64,000 bases of DNA from Adenanthera pavonina. Its lineage: Eukaryota; Streptophyta; Magnoliopsida; Fabales; Fabaceae. Position 1 is the stretch's first letter, and each line of letters starts with the position of its first letter. Position numbers and translations under genes: made by a program. The notes under the pieces were generated by a model. That model was not told the DNA's origin and made no database searches. It was given only the letters and a program-made list of their open reading frames with translations. Positions 22,427-34,437 of this stretch are shown one piece after another. The stretch covers positions 17,070,001 to 17,134,000 of the forward strand of contig JAIVEN010000013.1 of NCBI GenBank assembly GCA_026686845.1, given 5' to 3'.

Positions 22427-24071
22427 TGTTGAATCCAAAGTTTTGATGATTTCAAACCAACCCTCAAGAGTTTGGAATAAAGATATCAAAGGTACCCAAA
22501 AGGTTTCAAGTGAAGAAATTCTGGAGAAATCTGTGTAAGAATAGATGTACGATGTTTAGTTGTGTTTTAATTTGAGTAAAAGACTTTGATTTGGTGAAAA
22601 GATGTTTGAAAACCTTGATTCTATGTTAAATCATGGAATATTTGAAAAATACCCACCAACAGACGAAGTTTGAAAGATTTATATTGAACTGTCATCTTGG
22701 AAATTTGAACTTTGGATTTGGAAATTCGAATTTTGTATTAAAACTGAATAAGTCTGAGAAGATGCTTCTCTGGTAGATGAATTTTGAATTGGAAAAATTC
22801 GAATTTTGATTAGTGTCTGAAAGGAGCTTTAAGCAACAGACGAACTTTGGGTTGTGAAAATTCGAATTTTAGAGAAAATGAAACTTATGAAAACTAAAGA
22901 AATTCGTCTGAAATTGTATAAAAGTTCATCTGAAACCAAGTTAAGATTGTGTTTCAAAATTGCTCACTGACAGACGAACTTTGAACATGAAAATTCGAAT
23001 TTTGGAAACTAAGCTTGTGAATCTGTTACAATAATATGTTAACATATGAATGACAGTATTTATAAATTGGAATTTTGAAGTAAGTTTGAAAGGAGGTATC
23101 TCTGACAGACGAACTTTGCCCTTTGAAATTTGAATTTTGAAGTAAATGAACTACTATGCCTTATAGACCCCAACTATGGACAGACGAATTTTGAGGTTCC
23201 AAAATTCGAATTTTGAAGGTACTGTAGCAAATTGAAAATACTGTTCACACTTAATGGAAAAACTTTCTGCTTGAAAATTCATATGTCACAACATAAAAAT
23301 ATTTTTCAAATATCAAAATTCAAATTTCACTTCATGACAGATGAACTTCGGGCATTCAACGTTAAAGCTGTTAACCTTCAGTTTCTTCAAAATTCGTCTG
23401 TTGACCAACTGAAATTTCAATTTCAGTATGTCAGAAGCATTAAATGCGGTTGGTTAATGGATAGTTTTTCAGAGTAACCGTTGGATAACTTCTTCAACGG
23501 ATAGATTTTGTCTCTAACGGATATTTGAGACCTAAATCTATAAATATAACATCATTTGAAGTTGTAGGTAACAATTCTAGCATTGTATATACTGAAACTC
23601 TGCCAAATCATCTACTCAAAGTCTCTTACTCTCTCACTTCAATATTTTGTACTCCAACTTTCATATTTACTCTATATAAGAGAGTTTAATTCTTGTAAAT
23701 AATCTTATCTTCATCTGGAAGAAAGATTTTCTTGTGAGGAGATATCACAAGGGATTGGGAAGCACTGTGTAATAGTGCATAGAGTGATTGAGTGAAGCTC
23801 TAGAAACAGAGCAATATTAAGAAGCCCACCGAATTCTTGCAGAAAAGTGGAAAAATCTCAAGTGGTGACTTGGGGACTGGACGTAGGTCAAGTGGAGAGA
23901 CCGAAGCAGAATAAATTTCTGAGTCTTCTTCTCTTTACTGTTATCTTCATAGTTTATTTATATATACTCTGTTTTACCATCATACATTGCTTTCTTCACC
24001 TTCTTGATATTTTGCAGAAAATTTTCAAGCTTCCCAATTCACCCCCTCTTGGAAAGCCAACCTAACTAACA
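22427..24071 (+). repeat. Sire1 3' LTR
   Basis: 1,645 bp from TGTTGAATCC to CTAACTAACA, the same ends as the 5' LTR. TATA box at 23538-23548. It lacks about 20 bases present in the 5' LTR and keeps more intact TTCGAA palindromes; many differences are C/T or G/A, as expected when methylated cytosines decay. Confidence 0.92.
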
Positions 24072-25211
24072 AGTACAAGACTTTGACTCAAGAATTTAGC
24101 AGAGTTTCTGTATATACAATGTAAAATTGTTACCCACATCTTTAAATGTAATTCTATTTATAGATTTATGTCTTAACTATACGTTTGAGATAAGATCTAG
24201 CCGTTAGGGATGTTACCGAACGGTTACTCTGAAAAACTATGCATTCTCCAACCGCATTTAATGTATCTGACGCTCAAAGTTCAAATTTTGGAGTGTCAAT
24301 AGACAAATTTCACAGAGACTAAAAGCTAAAGACTTTAACGTTGAACCTCAATGTTCATCTGATATAAAGTGAAGTTCAAATTTTCATCTTTGGAAAATGT
24401 TTCTATGTTGGAACATATGAATTTTGAAGTTTAAAGTACTTCTGGTAAGTGTGAACAGTTGTTCCATATTGCTACAGTGCCTTCCAAGTTCGAATTTTGG
24501 TGCCCCAAATTCGTCTATCAGTGGGCAGCTCAATAAGGTACAATAGTTCTTCTTTTCAAAATTCGAATTTCAAAAAGTCAAAGTTCGTCTATCAAAGAAA
24601 GTTTTTATCAGACTTAGTTCAAAGTTTGAATTTCCAAAAACTAAAATTTGTATGTTAAAAGATTATCATAATAGACTTGCAGGCTGTGCTTTCAAAGTTT
24701 GAATTTCCAAAATCAAAGTTTGTCTGTCAGAGGACCAACTTATAACTCTTTCTAAACTTTACTTTCAGATGAACTTTGCCATTTCCTCAAACAAATTTTT
24801 CATTTTTCACAATTTGTGTTTTATCTGAAATTCGAATTTTCAAAAGCCATAGTTCGTCTGTCAAAGGAAGCTCTTTTCTGACAAACATGTTTTCACTCCA
24901 AAGTTAAAATTTCAGATGCCAAAGTTCAAATTTTCAAAGCAACAAGTCAATTTTAACACTTCAAAGTTCGTCTGTTAGTGGGTTTTTTTCAAATATTTCA
25001 TGAATTATCTTAAAATCGCATTTTTAAAACATTCTTTTACAAGTTCAAAGTCTTTTACTCAATTTAAATACAGTAAGAATTTCTATATCTAATCTTATGC
25101 TGGTTTTTCTTGGATTTCTTCACCTGAGATTTTTTGTACACCTTTGATATCTTCTTTCCAAGTTCAGGTTGGTTGATTTATAATCATCAAAACACTTGAT
25201 TCAACATAGAG

Positions 25212-26035
25212 CATGATGATGCCAAATAGTAATACTAAGGCACCTATTAGGGTACATGAATAGAAGTATGAATAGCATATTGTGACTCTAAAAAATGATA
25301 AGCTAAAGTATTTTGAATCTTTAGAGAATCATGAAAGGCAATTAAGAAGTTTTCAAATGTTATAAAAGTATAAGACTTGCTAAACTTAGTACATAGGACA
25401 TGGGCTCCAAAAAGTATAAATAGTAGGTTACAGAATCTCTCATGAGGATCACAGTAGATCCTAGTAATGTAAGTAAAGATATGAAATGGGAGAGACCGAA
25501 CACTGTAATAGAGATAAGAGATCTCCAAGTTTAGCAAGATGTTATGAAAAATTTCTCTAAAGTTATCTTACCGATTGATCAGAGAATAAACCTTTTATGG
25601 GAAAAGGATTATAAATGAATGTTTATAAACTAAAGAGGCTAAACCTCCTCCCCTGAGATAATTAGTCCTAATCCAATGATGACCTTGGAGGTCTATGACA
25701 ATGAAAGTAAGTATAGATCAGGAAATTACCATATGAGCAGTGAAAACTTCATGAAATTTACTATACTAATTGGCCAATAGTTGCTCTGATTGATTTTTTT
25801 TTCATGTAGATAATGTTTTAAGCTATCCATAGAGACTTGAATCACTCTCATATGATTTTTATTGAATTAGTTATGATTTTCAAAAGTTTACCAAAAATGG
25901 GATTAAATGAATAGTACCCTTTAAATTGATTAAATTTATTATAATATTTTATTGTGATTCAAGCTTCTATTGAAGTATAATTGGTCTCTAATGAGGTCTA
26001 ATACATGGGAAATGATCCTAGATGGAGGTGTTACA
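25212..26035 (+). mobile_element. Gypsy A 3' end: pol-tail region and truncated 3' LTR
   Basis: 25212-25720 resembles, in inverse, the gypsy B internal region at the right window edge (phrases gtaggttacagaatctc, ggagagac.gaac, aatccaatgatgacct). At about 25720 the sequence jumps into the middle of a gypsy LTR (acttcatgaaatttactatac) and continues to the terminal GGTGTTACA ending at 26035. About 315 bp of LTR remain. The last 150 bases (gatttttattgaattagttatgatttt...ctaatacatgggaaatg) match the ends of the LTRs at 57294 and 58942. The join at 25720 marks an internal deletion. Confidence 0.7.
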
Positions 26036-27561
26036 ATATAGAACCAATCATTCTTTTTGTAGTGAGTGATGCAAATGGTTTTTCTCTTTCTTCCATATCA
26101 AGCATTGTAGTAGTAGCCATTAGAGTTCCCATTGATTTAGGATTCTCCATTCCAAATTTCTTTAGCAACGCTTTTAGATATTTTGATTGACTCAGGAAGA
26201 TACCATCATCGCATTGTTTGATTTGCAACCCAAAGAAAAAGTTGAGTTCTCTTATCATGAACTTCTCAAACTCACTCTGGATTAACTTAGAAAAATCCTT
26301 GCACATAGATTCATTAGTAGCACCAAATATAATATCATCAATATAAATTTGAACAATAAGTACATTTTTTTTTCTTCTTAGTGAAAAGAGTTAAGTCAAC
26401 CTTACTTTTGTCAAACCCCTTTTCAATTAAGAAATTATTTAATCTTTCTACCATGCTTTTGGTGCTTGTTTTAAAATGTAAAATGCTTTCTTTAGTTTGT
26501 ATACATGATTAGCCTTAGTTGAGTCCTCAAAACTTGAAGGTTGATCAACATAAACTTCTTCCATGATATAACCATTTAGAAAAGCACTCTTTACATCCAT
26601 TTGATATAACTTAACATCTTTTATATTGGCATAAGCTATGAGAATTCTTATTGCCTATATTTTGCAACTAGAGCAAAACTTTCCTCATAATCTATACCTT
26701 CTTCCTATTTATAGCCTTTAGCCACCAGCTTGGCCTTGTTTCTGATGATAATTCTAGATTCATCAAGTTCGTTTCTAAACACCCATTTGGCTCCAATAAT
26801 CGGATAATCGTTAGGCCTAGGCACTAAGTCCTAAACTTAACTCCTCTTAAACTAATTTAGTTCTTCTTGCATGGCCATAATCCAAAACTCATCTTTTAAT
26901 GCATCTTTTATGTAGTTAGGTTCAATTTGTGATATAAATGCACAATGATTTATCTGATCCCTAAGCTTCCTTCTTGTTTTAACATTCTCTTGAACATCCC
27001 TAATCACTTGATCCATAGGAAGACTCATTTGATATTTCCAAACTCTAGGTAGTTCTTGAGAAATTTCTTCATTATCATCAAGTTCATGATCTTTCTCCAG
27101 AATATCTTTCTCTATAAGTGTAGATTCTGATATTTTGGAGGTTCACTTTCAACCTCCTTAGAGAGGTTGAACTTTCTAAAGCTAGAAATCTGTTCATCCT
27201 TATCTAAGTCAAGTTTAAAGAGAGTCTTATTCTTAATAAACACTATATACACTGTCTCTTTTATGGTTTTGGTTCTTTTATTGAAGGCTCTATATGCTTT
27301 ACTTCTACTAGAATAGTTAAGAAATATATCTTTATCTGATTTGGAGTTAAACTTACCTAGATTTTTCTTTCTATTGTTGTGATGAAGCATTTGTATCCAA
27401 ACACTTGCAAAAGAGAGAGGTTTGGTTTTCTTCCTTTATAGAGCTCATAAGGTGTCTTCCCTAAGATTGGTCTGATGTATGCTCTGTTAATGATATAGCT
27501 TGTTGTGTTTACTATATCAACGCATAAATATTGATGAAATTCTCTCATTCAGCATTGCTCT
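26036..27561 (-). pseudogene. pol: Sire3 pol, integrase tail and reverse transcriptase
   Basis: Read right to left. From 27548: NTTSYIINRAYIRPILGKTP and YELYKGRKPN, the end of the copia integrase; then a hinge region of KSDKDIFLNYSSRSKAYR type. The reverse transcriptase follows with stops and frame changes; its catalytic box is read as IYIDDIIFGATNE near 26310-26350 with both aspartates kept. It continues with FFFGLQIKQCDDGIFLSQSKY (spanning 26190-26240) and ends at KRMIGSI next to 26036. The expected continuation (L.LTASRPD and RNase H) is absent because gypsy A abuts here. Confidence 0.85.
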
Positions 27562-28652
27562 CATTACTACAAAATAATCTTTTTATATATGCTATTTACG
27601 TCTATTAAAAAAAATAGACATTAATAAATAATAGGTGGCATTTTTGTAATAAGGGGAAGGGGATGTGCATTATAGATGTCTGTTTTATAGAAAATAGACA
27701 TCAAAAATATATCTTTCACGCTTATTTTTAAGAAATAGACATTACAGATAATTATTTTTATTATTTGTTTTTAATTTATAAAATCTGTAACATCTGTTTT
27801 AGGAAAAACACATGTTAAACAACCCTTTTTCCCATCATCTCCATGCTATTAGCTACCAATCCATTTGATGATATTATTAGCCCTTTCATAAATTTATCCA
27901 TTTGATTTCCACATTAGTGCCATTGGATCCTTTAATTTGGTGCCTTGTATTTAAAATTAGATTTATCAATTTATTAAATTTATGAATTTATGAATTTACA
28001 AATTTATTAAAACTTTTATAAACTTATAAACTATTTATGTTATTACTATTTTTAATTTTTATTTATTCATTAAAAAATTTCCCAAAACCCATGAGTTTGT
28101 ACCGTAAAGAAACCCGCAAAGTCTGAAATGTGAAAACAATATCGCACACGTATAGTCTTTGCAAAATCCCTAATCACTCACCTAGCCTGCAAAATCCCCC
28201 AGTCTTTGTGCTTCCACACTCTCATCACTCACCTAGTCTGCTTGTTCTTCCCTAAAACATTTGCTCTCTTCTCCAATTCATGTGGTTTGCTTAATCGATC
28301 CCCTTGGTATGCTCTCTCGTTTGCTTGCTTGGTTTGCTTAATCGTTCTCCCCTGTGCTCTTGCTTTGGATGTGTTTTGTTCACATTCTCCTTGTTTGTTC
28401 TCTCCATCCATATCTTGTTGTGACTTATCTGCTTCCTTTTCTCCCATTGTCCTTGTAGGTGCTCCATTCAAAGGAGTTTGTTGGTACTCACAAGTTAAGG
28501 TGTGGCCTAACAAGGTAAAATATTCAATTTATTTTTATAGCTATCCCAATGTTCATTCACGTCCTTCCTCCCATCGATTATTTTAATTGTGGATTGCATC
28601 TTGTCCTGATTGTTTATTGTGGTCCTCTTTTGCTATCTTTTTGCTATCTTTA

Positions 28653-28672
28653 TCTCTCTCTCTCTCTCTCTC
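28653..28672 (+). repeat. (TC)10 microsatellite
   Basis: A run of CT dinucleotides in the left half of the CACTA element, within a pyrimidine-rich zone that could be leader sequence of the gene to its right. Confidence 0.85.
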
Positions 28673-29930
28673 AGATGCATATATGGTGGCACACTATCAC
28701 CAATATGAACATATATAGGATTATGCTTCGTGGGTCCCTTTTGCTATCTCAACATATAGTGTCGCATGATTCTTGCTAGAGTTTGTGTCTTTCTTGTTCA
28801 TTGTGGGTCCCTCTGTCTTCTCCATCCTTATTCTTCTTTTGTCCACTTTTACTTATTGTAGATGATATTTGTCCAAATTAAAGTTTTGTTCCTTGTGAAT
28901 GTAGGATTATTTTCTTCACTTCTTTAAAATATATGATGCTTAGTTTTTTTAATCACTAATTACAACATCTTAGTATTTTAGTAATAATATATTAGCTTTA
29001 TTACGAAATTTAATACATGCTTAAAAGTCTCAAAGTTTAAGATATTTTCTTTGTGAATATAGGATTATTTTCTTCACTTTCTTTAAATTATTCGTGTTCT
29101 CATTTGATAGCATGAAGTGTTCCTTGACATATAACATGAATTAGGACTCCTTAGATGAGATAGGAGAGAAATCCTTAGTCAGACCACACACCATATTTGC
29201 ATCTCAGCAGTAACAACTCTCCATTCAACTATTTCTTTCAACTCTATTTATTATTCTCCTTCTTATTGTTCACTTCATCATAGGGATATTAAAACTAGTG
29301 CTTCATTTATTAATATCTTAAGCACAACAAGCTACTCATATCCATAATATTTAAACCAATCTGTCACTCTATGCCAGTAATTGCTGTATCTAATAAATAT
29401 CTATTTTTTATTCTTAGTATACAGATTCTATAAATTAGGCTATTAGTTGATTGGAAGTTTATCAATGACAGTTTAATAATAAGTTTGGAAAGGGTTAGCT
29501 TGCTGAACACAGATAAGATTGCCTCTGTTTATATAGGCTCGGGTCTGCATGTAGCTCGCTATTTAGTTAGTTTTTTGACCAAACTATCTAGTTAGTTCAT
29601 AACATCATTTTAATTTAACATTACTTATTACTTAATAATGATAATTGCATGTACCTTCCTATCATTAATAAATATTTGCATGATTTTAAGAAGTATATTT
29701 TTATCTACAAATTTTAATTTTAAAAAATTAAAAAAATTAAAAACTTGCTATAATACAACATTGGTAGGAAGATTTAGCTGGAGAAACCCTAACTCCCATC
29801 TGTAGTAACACGTTAGTAACCCAATGCAAAGCCTTTATCAATACAAGAGAAAAAATGGATTTTTTTGTACTTATTCTATTATAATAATAGTCATTAATAA
29901 CTTCATTGTATGTGTGTGTTACCTTGTAGA

Positions 29931-32880
29931 TTAATTATGACATTCCTAACACTATTGAGATGAGGAGAAAGTTGTTCAGGATTGTAGGTACTAGATATGC
30001 TGGCTTCCCAAGAGGAGGGGTGAATTGGGAAGATTAAAATTTTCTACAAAAGTCAAGAAAGTAAAGAAAGCAGAAGTGACAGTAAAAACAGAGTATAAAG
30101 AAATAACAAGGTAAGAGCAGTAAAAGAGAAGGGAAGACAAAGATGTTTATCTTGGTTCGGTCTCTCTATCTTGACCTATGTCCAGTCCTCAAGCCACTAC
30201 TTGAGTTTTTTGCTTTCTTGTAAGAATTCAGTGGGCTTCTTGCAATTGCCTCAGTACAACTCAATGCTCTGTTCTTAGAGCTTACAATCTTACTTTTTGC
30301 ACTCTAGCTAAGTGCTTCCCAAATCCCTTATGATATCCCCTCACAAGAAAATATTTCTTACAAATAAAGATAAGATTGGTTACAATGGTTGAACTCTCTA
30401 ATTTAGAGTGTATATGAAAGTTGAAGTATAGAGAATGAAGTATGTGAGAGTAAAAGGCTTTGACTTAAGAATTTGGTAGAGTTTCTGTAAATACAATGTA
30501 AAATCATTACCCACATCTTCAAATGAAGTTTTATTTATAGATTTATATCTTAACTATACGTTAGAGATAAGATCTAGCCATTAGGGACATTATCTAATGG
30601 TTACTTTGAAAAACTATCCGTTCACCAATCGCATTTAATGCGTCTGACACTCAAAGTTTGAATTTTAGTTGGTCAACAGATAAATTTCGCAGAGACCGAA
30701 AGCTAAAGACTTTAATGCTGAACTTCAAAGTTCGTCTGTTATGAAGCAAAATTTGAATTTTCATCTTTGAATAATGTTTCTATGTTGTAACATAAGAATT
30801 TTTAAGTTTAAAGTTCTTCTGGTAAGTGTGAACAGTTGTCCCATATTGCTATAGTGCCTTCGAAGTTTGAATTTTGGTGCCCAAAATTTGTCTGTCAGTG
30901 GGTAGCTCAATAAGGCACAATAGTTCACTTTTCGAAATTTGCATTTTCAAAACCCAAAGTTCGTCTGTCAGAGAGAGCTCTTATCAGACTTAGTTCAAAG
31001 TTCAAATTTCTGAATACTAACATTTGTATGTCAACAGATTATCATAACAGACTTGTAAGCTTTGTTTCTAAAATTCAAATTTTCAAAATCAAAGTTCGTC
31101 TGTCAGTGAGCTAACTTGGAACTCTTTTTAAACTTTACTTTCAGATGAACTTTGACATATTCTTAGACGAATTTTTCATTTTTCATGAATTGTGTTTTAT
31201 AAAAAATTCAAATTTTCAAAACCCAAAGTTCGTCTGTCAGAGAAGGCTCTCATCAGACTTAATCCAAAGTTCAAATTTCTGCATTCAAAGTTCGTCTGTC
31301 AGAGAAATCTCTTTTTTGACTAACTTATTTTTAATTTGAAACTCAAATTTCAGAAGCCAAAGTTCAAATTTTCAAAGCAATAGATCTGTTTTAACACATT
31401 AAAGTTCGTCTGTTAGTGGGTGTTTTTCAAATATTCCATGAATTATCATAGAATCATATTTCTAAAACATTCTTTTGCCAGTTCAAAGTCTTTTACTCAA
31501 TTTAAACAAAGTAAGAAATCCTATATCTAATCTTGTGCTAGTTTTTCTTGGATTTCTCCACTTGAGATCTTTTGTGCACCTTTGATATCTTCTTTCCAGG
31601 CTCTAGAAGGTTAGTTTGGAATCATCAAAACACTTGATTCAACAGTAGGGAAGATATGGAAGGACTTTAAAACAATACTTACTTCCAAATACATATATGG
31701 TAAATTGAAGGGCAAGAATCCATGTGACATGTATCAATACTTGGATGAAGAGACATGGAAGAAGTTTGTTGAGATTCGACTAACTCCTGAGTTTCATGTA
31801 ACTAAATTGGTTATCTTTATTATTTAAATTGAAGTTATGAGTAATCACTAACAATTTATTAGTTTTATTTCTAATAGAAAATAAGAGTAGCTAATGAAGA
31901 GAAGCAAAAGCTAAATGTGTATCATCACAACTTGTTCGTGGAGGCTATGAGTTACTGCAGCATAAGATGATGCAAAAGAAGTTGCTAGAAAGACAAGAAG
32001 CTACTAAGTCTGGTCCATCCATTGTTATTTCTCCTTCATCTCCTCCAACTCGTGCTAAAAAATGATTGATTTGGATTCCTATGTCCATAATGTTGGTTGG
32101 CACTGATTCATTACGGGTAACAACTTTCAAAATCATAGAAAAATTATTAGTTGTGATTAGACTTTGTAGAATTAATATGATATTAACATTAATATATTTC
32201 AGTTGCCATTGGACTTTGTGTGTTGTATGCCCCGAGCAATCCATAACTTACTGGTTGATTCCTTTAGGAAAAAGGAGGATGATGAGGATGATCCATGTAA
32301 AAAGAAGAAAGTAAAAAAGAGGGCACCCAAAGATTTCCACAATGTAATTGAGTTGTGAGTATTAATTTGTGTAAAAAATTGGTTTGTGATAACATGTGAC
32401 ATTAATATTCTGTAATTTGATTTCTTTCATGTATTTGATGATAGATCCTTGAAGACATACCATTATAGGGGTGGGAAACACACAACGTAACATAAAAAAA
32501 AAGAATGGAAATACCCAAAGGTAAATAGATTTAACCTAAGTTTAAAGGATGCTAGTCTAACTATTTTGATTTTGATCTTTTTTATTTTTGGTTGATTCAT
32601 AGTATCATATCCAACTAGGGAACAAGACTGTGGCTATTATGTAATGAAAGAAATGTATGAGATAATTAAAAGTAATGTTGTTGACTCATTGGATGAGGTA
32701 ATTATATAATTTCTAACTTAGTTTTGTTTTTCCTTTTGACTTCTTATTTCATATGTAGTCTTGTAACTCATTGGATGTGGTTTTCTAACTTAATTTCTAA
32801 CTTGCAGCACTTCAAGAGAAATGATCCATATCATAAAGAAGAAATTGACTACATTCAGGACATGTGGTCATAATTTATTT
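29931..32880 (+). pseudogene. CACTA-encoded protein: Transposase_24-like plus Ulp1 (C48) peptidase remains
   Basis: Intron-containing gene of the transposon, decayed. Exon pieces: 29931-29988 joined across the solo LTR to 31650-31791 gives IEMRRKLFRIVGKIWKDF, then YLDEETWKKFVEIRLTPEF, then a donor GTAACT. After an acceptor (TTTCTAATAG) comes KIRVANEEKQKLN and, one frame off, VRGGYELLQHKMMQKK and SPSSPPTRAK near 31880-32060; this resembles the plant Transposase_24 (Ptta/En/Spm) domain. Further right a Lys-rich stretch lies near 32270-32330. At about 32610-32700 is REQDCGYYVMKEMYEII, the Ulp1/C48 catalytic Cys motif (Cys kept). A last exon after ..TTGCAG at 32808 gives YHKEEIDYIQDMWS and stop. 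Frameshifts and stops make it non-functional. Exon limits are my reading. Confidence 0.65.
29989..31644 (-). mobile_element. Sirevirus solo LTR, minus, TSD GTAGG, inside the CACTA gene
   Basis: 1,656 bp. The plus-strand start is TACTAGATATGCTGGCTTCC (terminal TG mutated to TA) and the end CTTGATTCAACA. Perfect GTAGG repeats stand at 29984-29988 and 31645-31649. It interrupts the Transposase_24-like exon; the protein reading continues across it. The right half has repeated AAAGTTCGTCTGTCAG motifs. Closely similar to the solo LTR at 11817-25206. Confidence 0.92.
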
Positions 32881-33119
32881 TTAAAAGCATTTGAATTTCT
32901 TCTTGTCACATGGTATTATTTAGGTTAGATTGGCAGTTTGGAACAATATGTAGTATTTAAGTTGAATTGGTAGCTTGAAACATATCACTTTGTATAAAAC
33001 TAATATGTTGTGACCTTCTTACTGCTATTTTGGTTATAAAAATTGCATTAACTATTTTATTTGACAGTAAATAAAGGTATAGAAATATAAAATATATGCC
33101 ATTATTTAAAAAAAAATTC

Positions 33120-33400
33120 CATATTTGACGTCTATTATATGGAAAATAAGCATCAAAGGCTCTCTCTTTGATGTCTGTTTTCCAAAAAATAGACGTCATA
33201 TTTGATGTCTATGATATCTATTTTCTGGAAAAGAGACATCAAAGGGGTTTCTTTTGATGTATGTTTTCCAGAAAACAGATGTCATAAGGGACCTTTTGAC
33301 GTCTATTTTAAAGCAGACGTAATTAGCTGAACTTTTAACATCTCTAGCTTTAACGTCCTACGTAAAACATACATATAAAGCCAAAAATAACAGACATCAA
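33120..33400. repeat. Subterminal repeats of the CACTA element
   Basis: Seven or eight copies of a motif like TTTGAYGTCTRTTTTCC.GAAAA.AGAC(G/A)TCA, in alternating orientation so that neighbours form inverted pairs. A thinner set of the same motif (tagacatt, gatgtctgttttata) lies at 27590-27760 at the other end. CACTA transposases are known to bind such subterminal repeats; that these are the sites here is inference. Confidence 0.75.
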
Positions 33401-33421
33401 AGGGGTTCATTTGTAGTAGTG

Positions 33422-33588
33422 TCTTGCCATTTCTCTCAATATTCTGTTCTTTCTTTCAACCACGCCATGCTGTTGGGGTGTTCTTGGAGCTAAGAAGTTG
33501 TGATCAATTCCATGCTCTTCACAGTACTTGAAGAAGTTTGAGTTTTCAAACTCTCCTCCATGATCATACCTAATAGACACAATAGAAA
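33422..33588 (-). pseudogene. pol: Sire3 integrase core fragment
   Basis: Minus strand, open across the fragment: SIVSIRYDHGGEFENSNFF, then a block ending in PQQHGVVERKNRILREMA. The second catalytic Asp and the Glu are both kept, unlike Sire1. The upstream integrase part is at 44973-45515 and the downstream part at 27561 and left of it; the two neighbours are separated by a solo LTR and by the CACTA element. Confidence 0.9.
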
Positions 33589-34437
33589 TGTTAGGAATGT
33601 TGGTTTCCTCAGAGAGGAGTGAATTAGGAAGTTTAAAATTTTTCTGCAAAAACACAATATGATAGTGAAAGCAAAAGCTTGTAGAAAATTAGAGTATGAT
33701 GAAAGTGGATATATATATAAGATAAGGGAGGAGAAGACTTAGAGATTTATCTAGTTTAGTCTAATTCATTTAACCTGCATCCATTCCCTAAGGCATCACT
33801 TGAGATTTTCCACTATCTACAAGGATTCAATGGGCTCCTTATAATGCCACAGTACAATGCTCGTGCCCTATTCTAAGAACACATAAATTCTCTCTTAACA
33901 CTCTTACAAGTGTTTCTTAAATCTTTTTGTGATTTCCCTCACAAAGAATCTTTCTTCCAGATAAAAAAAAGATTTTATACATAATTGAAAACTCTCTAAA
34001 ATAGAGTAGATATGAAATTTATGGCACAATAAATATGGTGTGTGGGTGAAAAAGCTTTGAATAAGAAATTTAGCAGAGTTTTAGCAAAGACAGACTTAAA
34101 TTCGTTACTCATAACTTCAAATGAAGTTCTATTTATAGATTTGTGACTTAACTAACCATTAGACACAAGATCTAACCATTCAAGACATTAAGCAATGGTT
34201 ATTGTACAAAAATAGTCATTCACCAATGGCATTTAATGCGTCTGGCATACCAAAATTCGAATTTGGGGGGCTTCAATAGACAAATTTAATAGACATAGAC
34301 AGTTAAGGACTTTAGCGTTGAACTTTCAAATTCATCAATTATGATGTGACATTCGAATTTTGAATTTGTCAAAAATATCCCATGTTAGTTCATTCAAATT
34401 TTCATATTGGAAGTATGTCTAAAGAGTTTGCACAGTT

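Larger units (their letters stand above)
12283..24071 (+). mobile_element. Sire1: full-length Ty1/copia Sirevirus-type retrotransposon
   Basis: 11,789 bp. The order is 5' LTR 12283-13947, primer site 13950, gag 14001-15800, pol 15797-18988, envelope-like gene 19940-22133, polypurine tract 22413-22426 and 3' LTR 22427-24071. The pol order protease-integrase-reverse transcriptase-RNase H is copia-type. The extra gene between pol and the 3' LTR is the hallmark of the SIRE1/Sirevirus lineage. Flanks are AGTAG (12278-12282) and AGTAC (24072-24076), a TSD with one change. By eye the first ~450 bp of the two LTRs differ at roughly 30 positions (about 7 %), so it is not recent. All three genes carry stops. 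Non-autonomous now. Confidence 0.93.
11817..25206 (-). mobile_element. Sirevirus solo LTR, minus, TSD TAGAG, split by Sire1
   Basis: Made of 11817-12282 and 24077-25206 (about 1.6 kb). On the plus strand it starts TGTTAGATATGCTGGCTTCC and ends CTTGATTCAACA, the reverse complement of a Sirevirus LTR (compare 29989-31644). Perfect TAGAG repeats stand at 11812-11816 and 25207-25211. The middle is the complete element Sire1. The right part carries many copies of TTCGTCTG and TTCGAA-type motifs. No internal genes of its own are present, so it is a solo LTR that later served as a target. Confidence 0.92.
27562..33421 (+). mobile_element. CACTA/EnSpm DNA transposon, TSD TCT, holding a solo LTR
   Basis: 5,860 bp, or about 4.2 kb without the solo LTR at 29989-31644. 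The left end CATTACTACAAAA and the reverse complement of the right end, CACTACTACAAAT, form terminal inverted repeats with one change in the CACTA core. The 3-bp duplication TCT stands at 27559-27561 and 33422-33424, as expected for CMC/EnSpm. Both subterminal regions carry repeats of the type AAAATAGACGTC/GATGTCTATTTT. It splits the Sire3 integrase gene. 27660-29929 holds no gene I recognise apart from a (TC)n run; the right half contains exons of one protein gene. No Tnp2-type transposase is visible, so it is probably a deleted derivative. Confidence 0.88.

Noticed and set aside
28206..28586. 126-codon open frame in the left half of the CACTA element
   Set aside because: Low-complexity Cys/Leu/Ser-rich translation of a pyrimidine-rich leader, overlapped by a frame on the other strand, with no known motif.
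32600..32880. Host SUMO protease gene
   Set aside because: The Ulp1-like motif lies inside CACTA terminal repeats with a TSD and next to transposase-like exons, so it belongs to the transposon.
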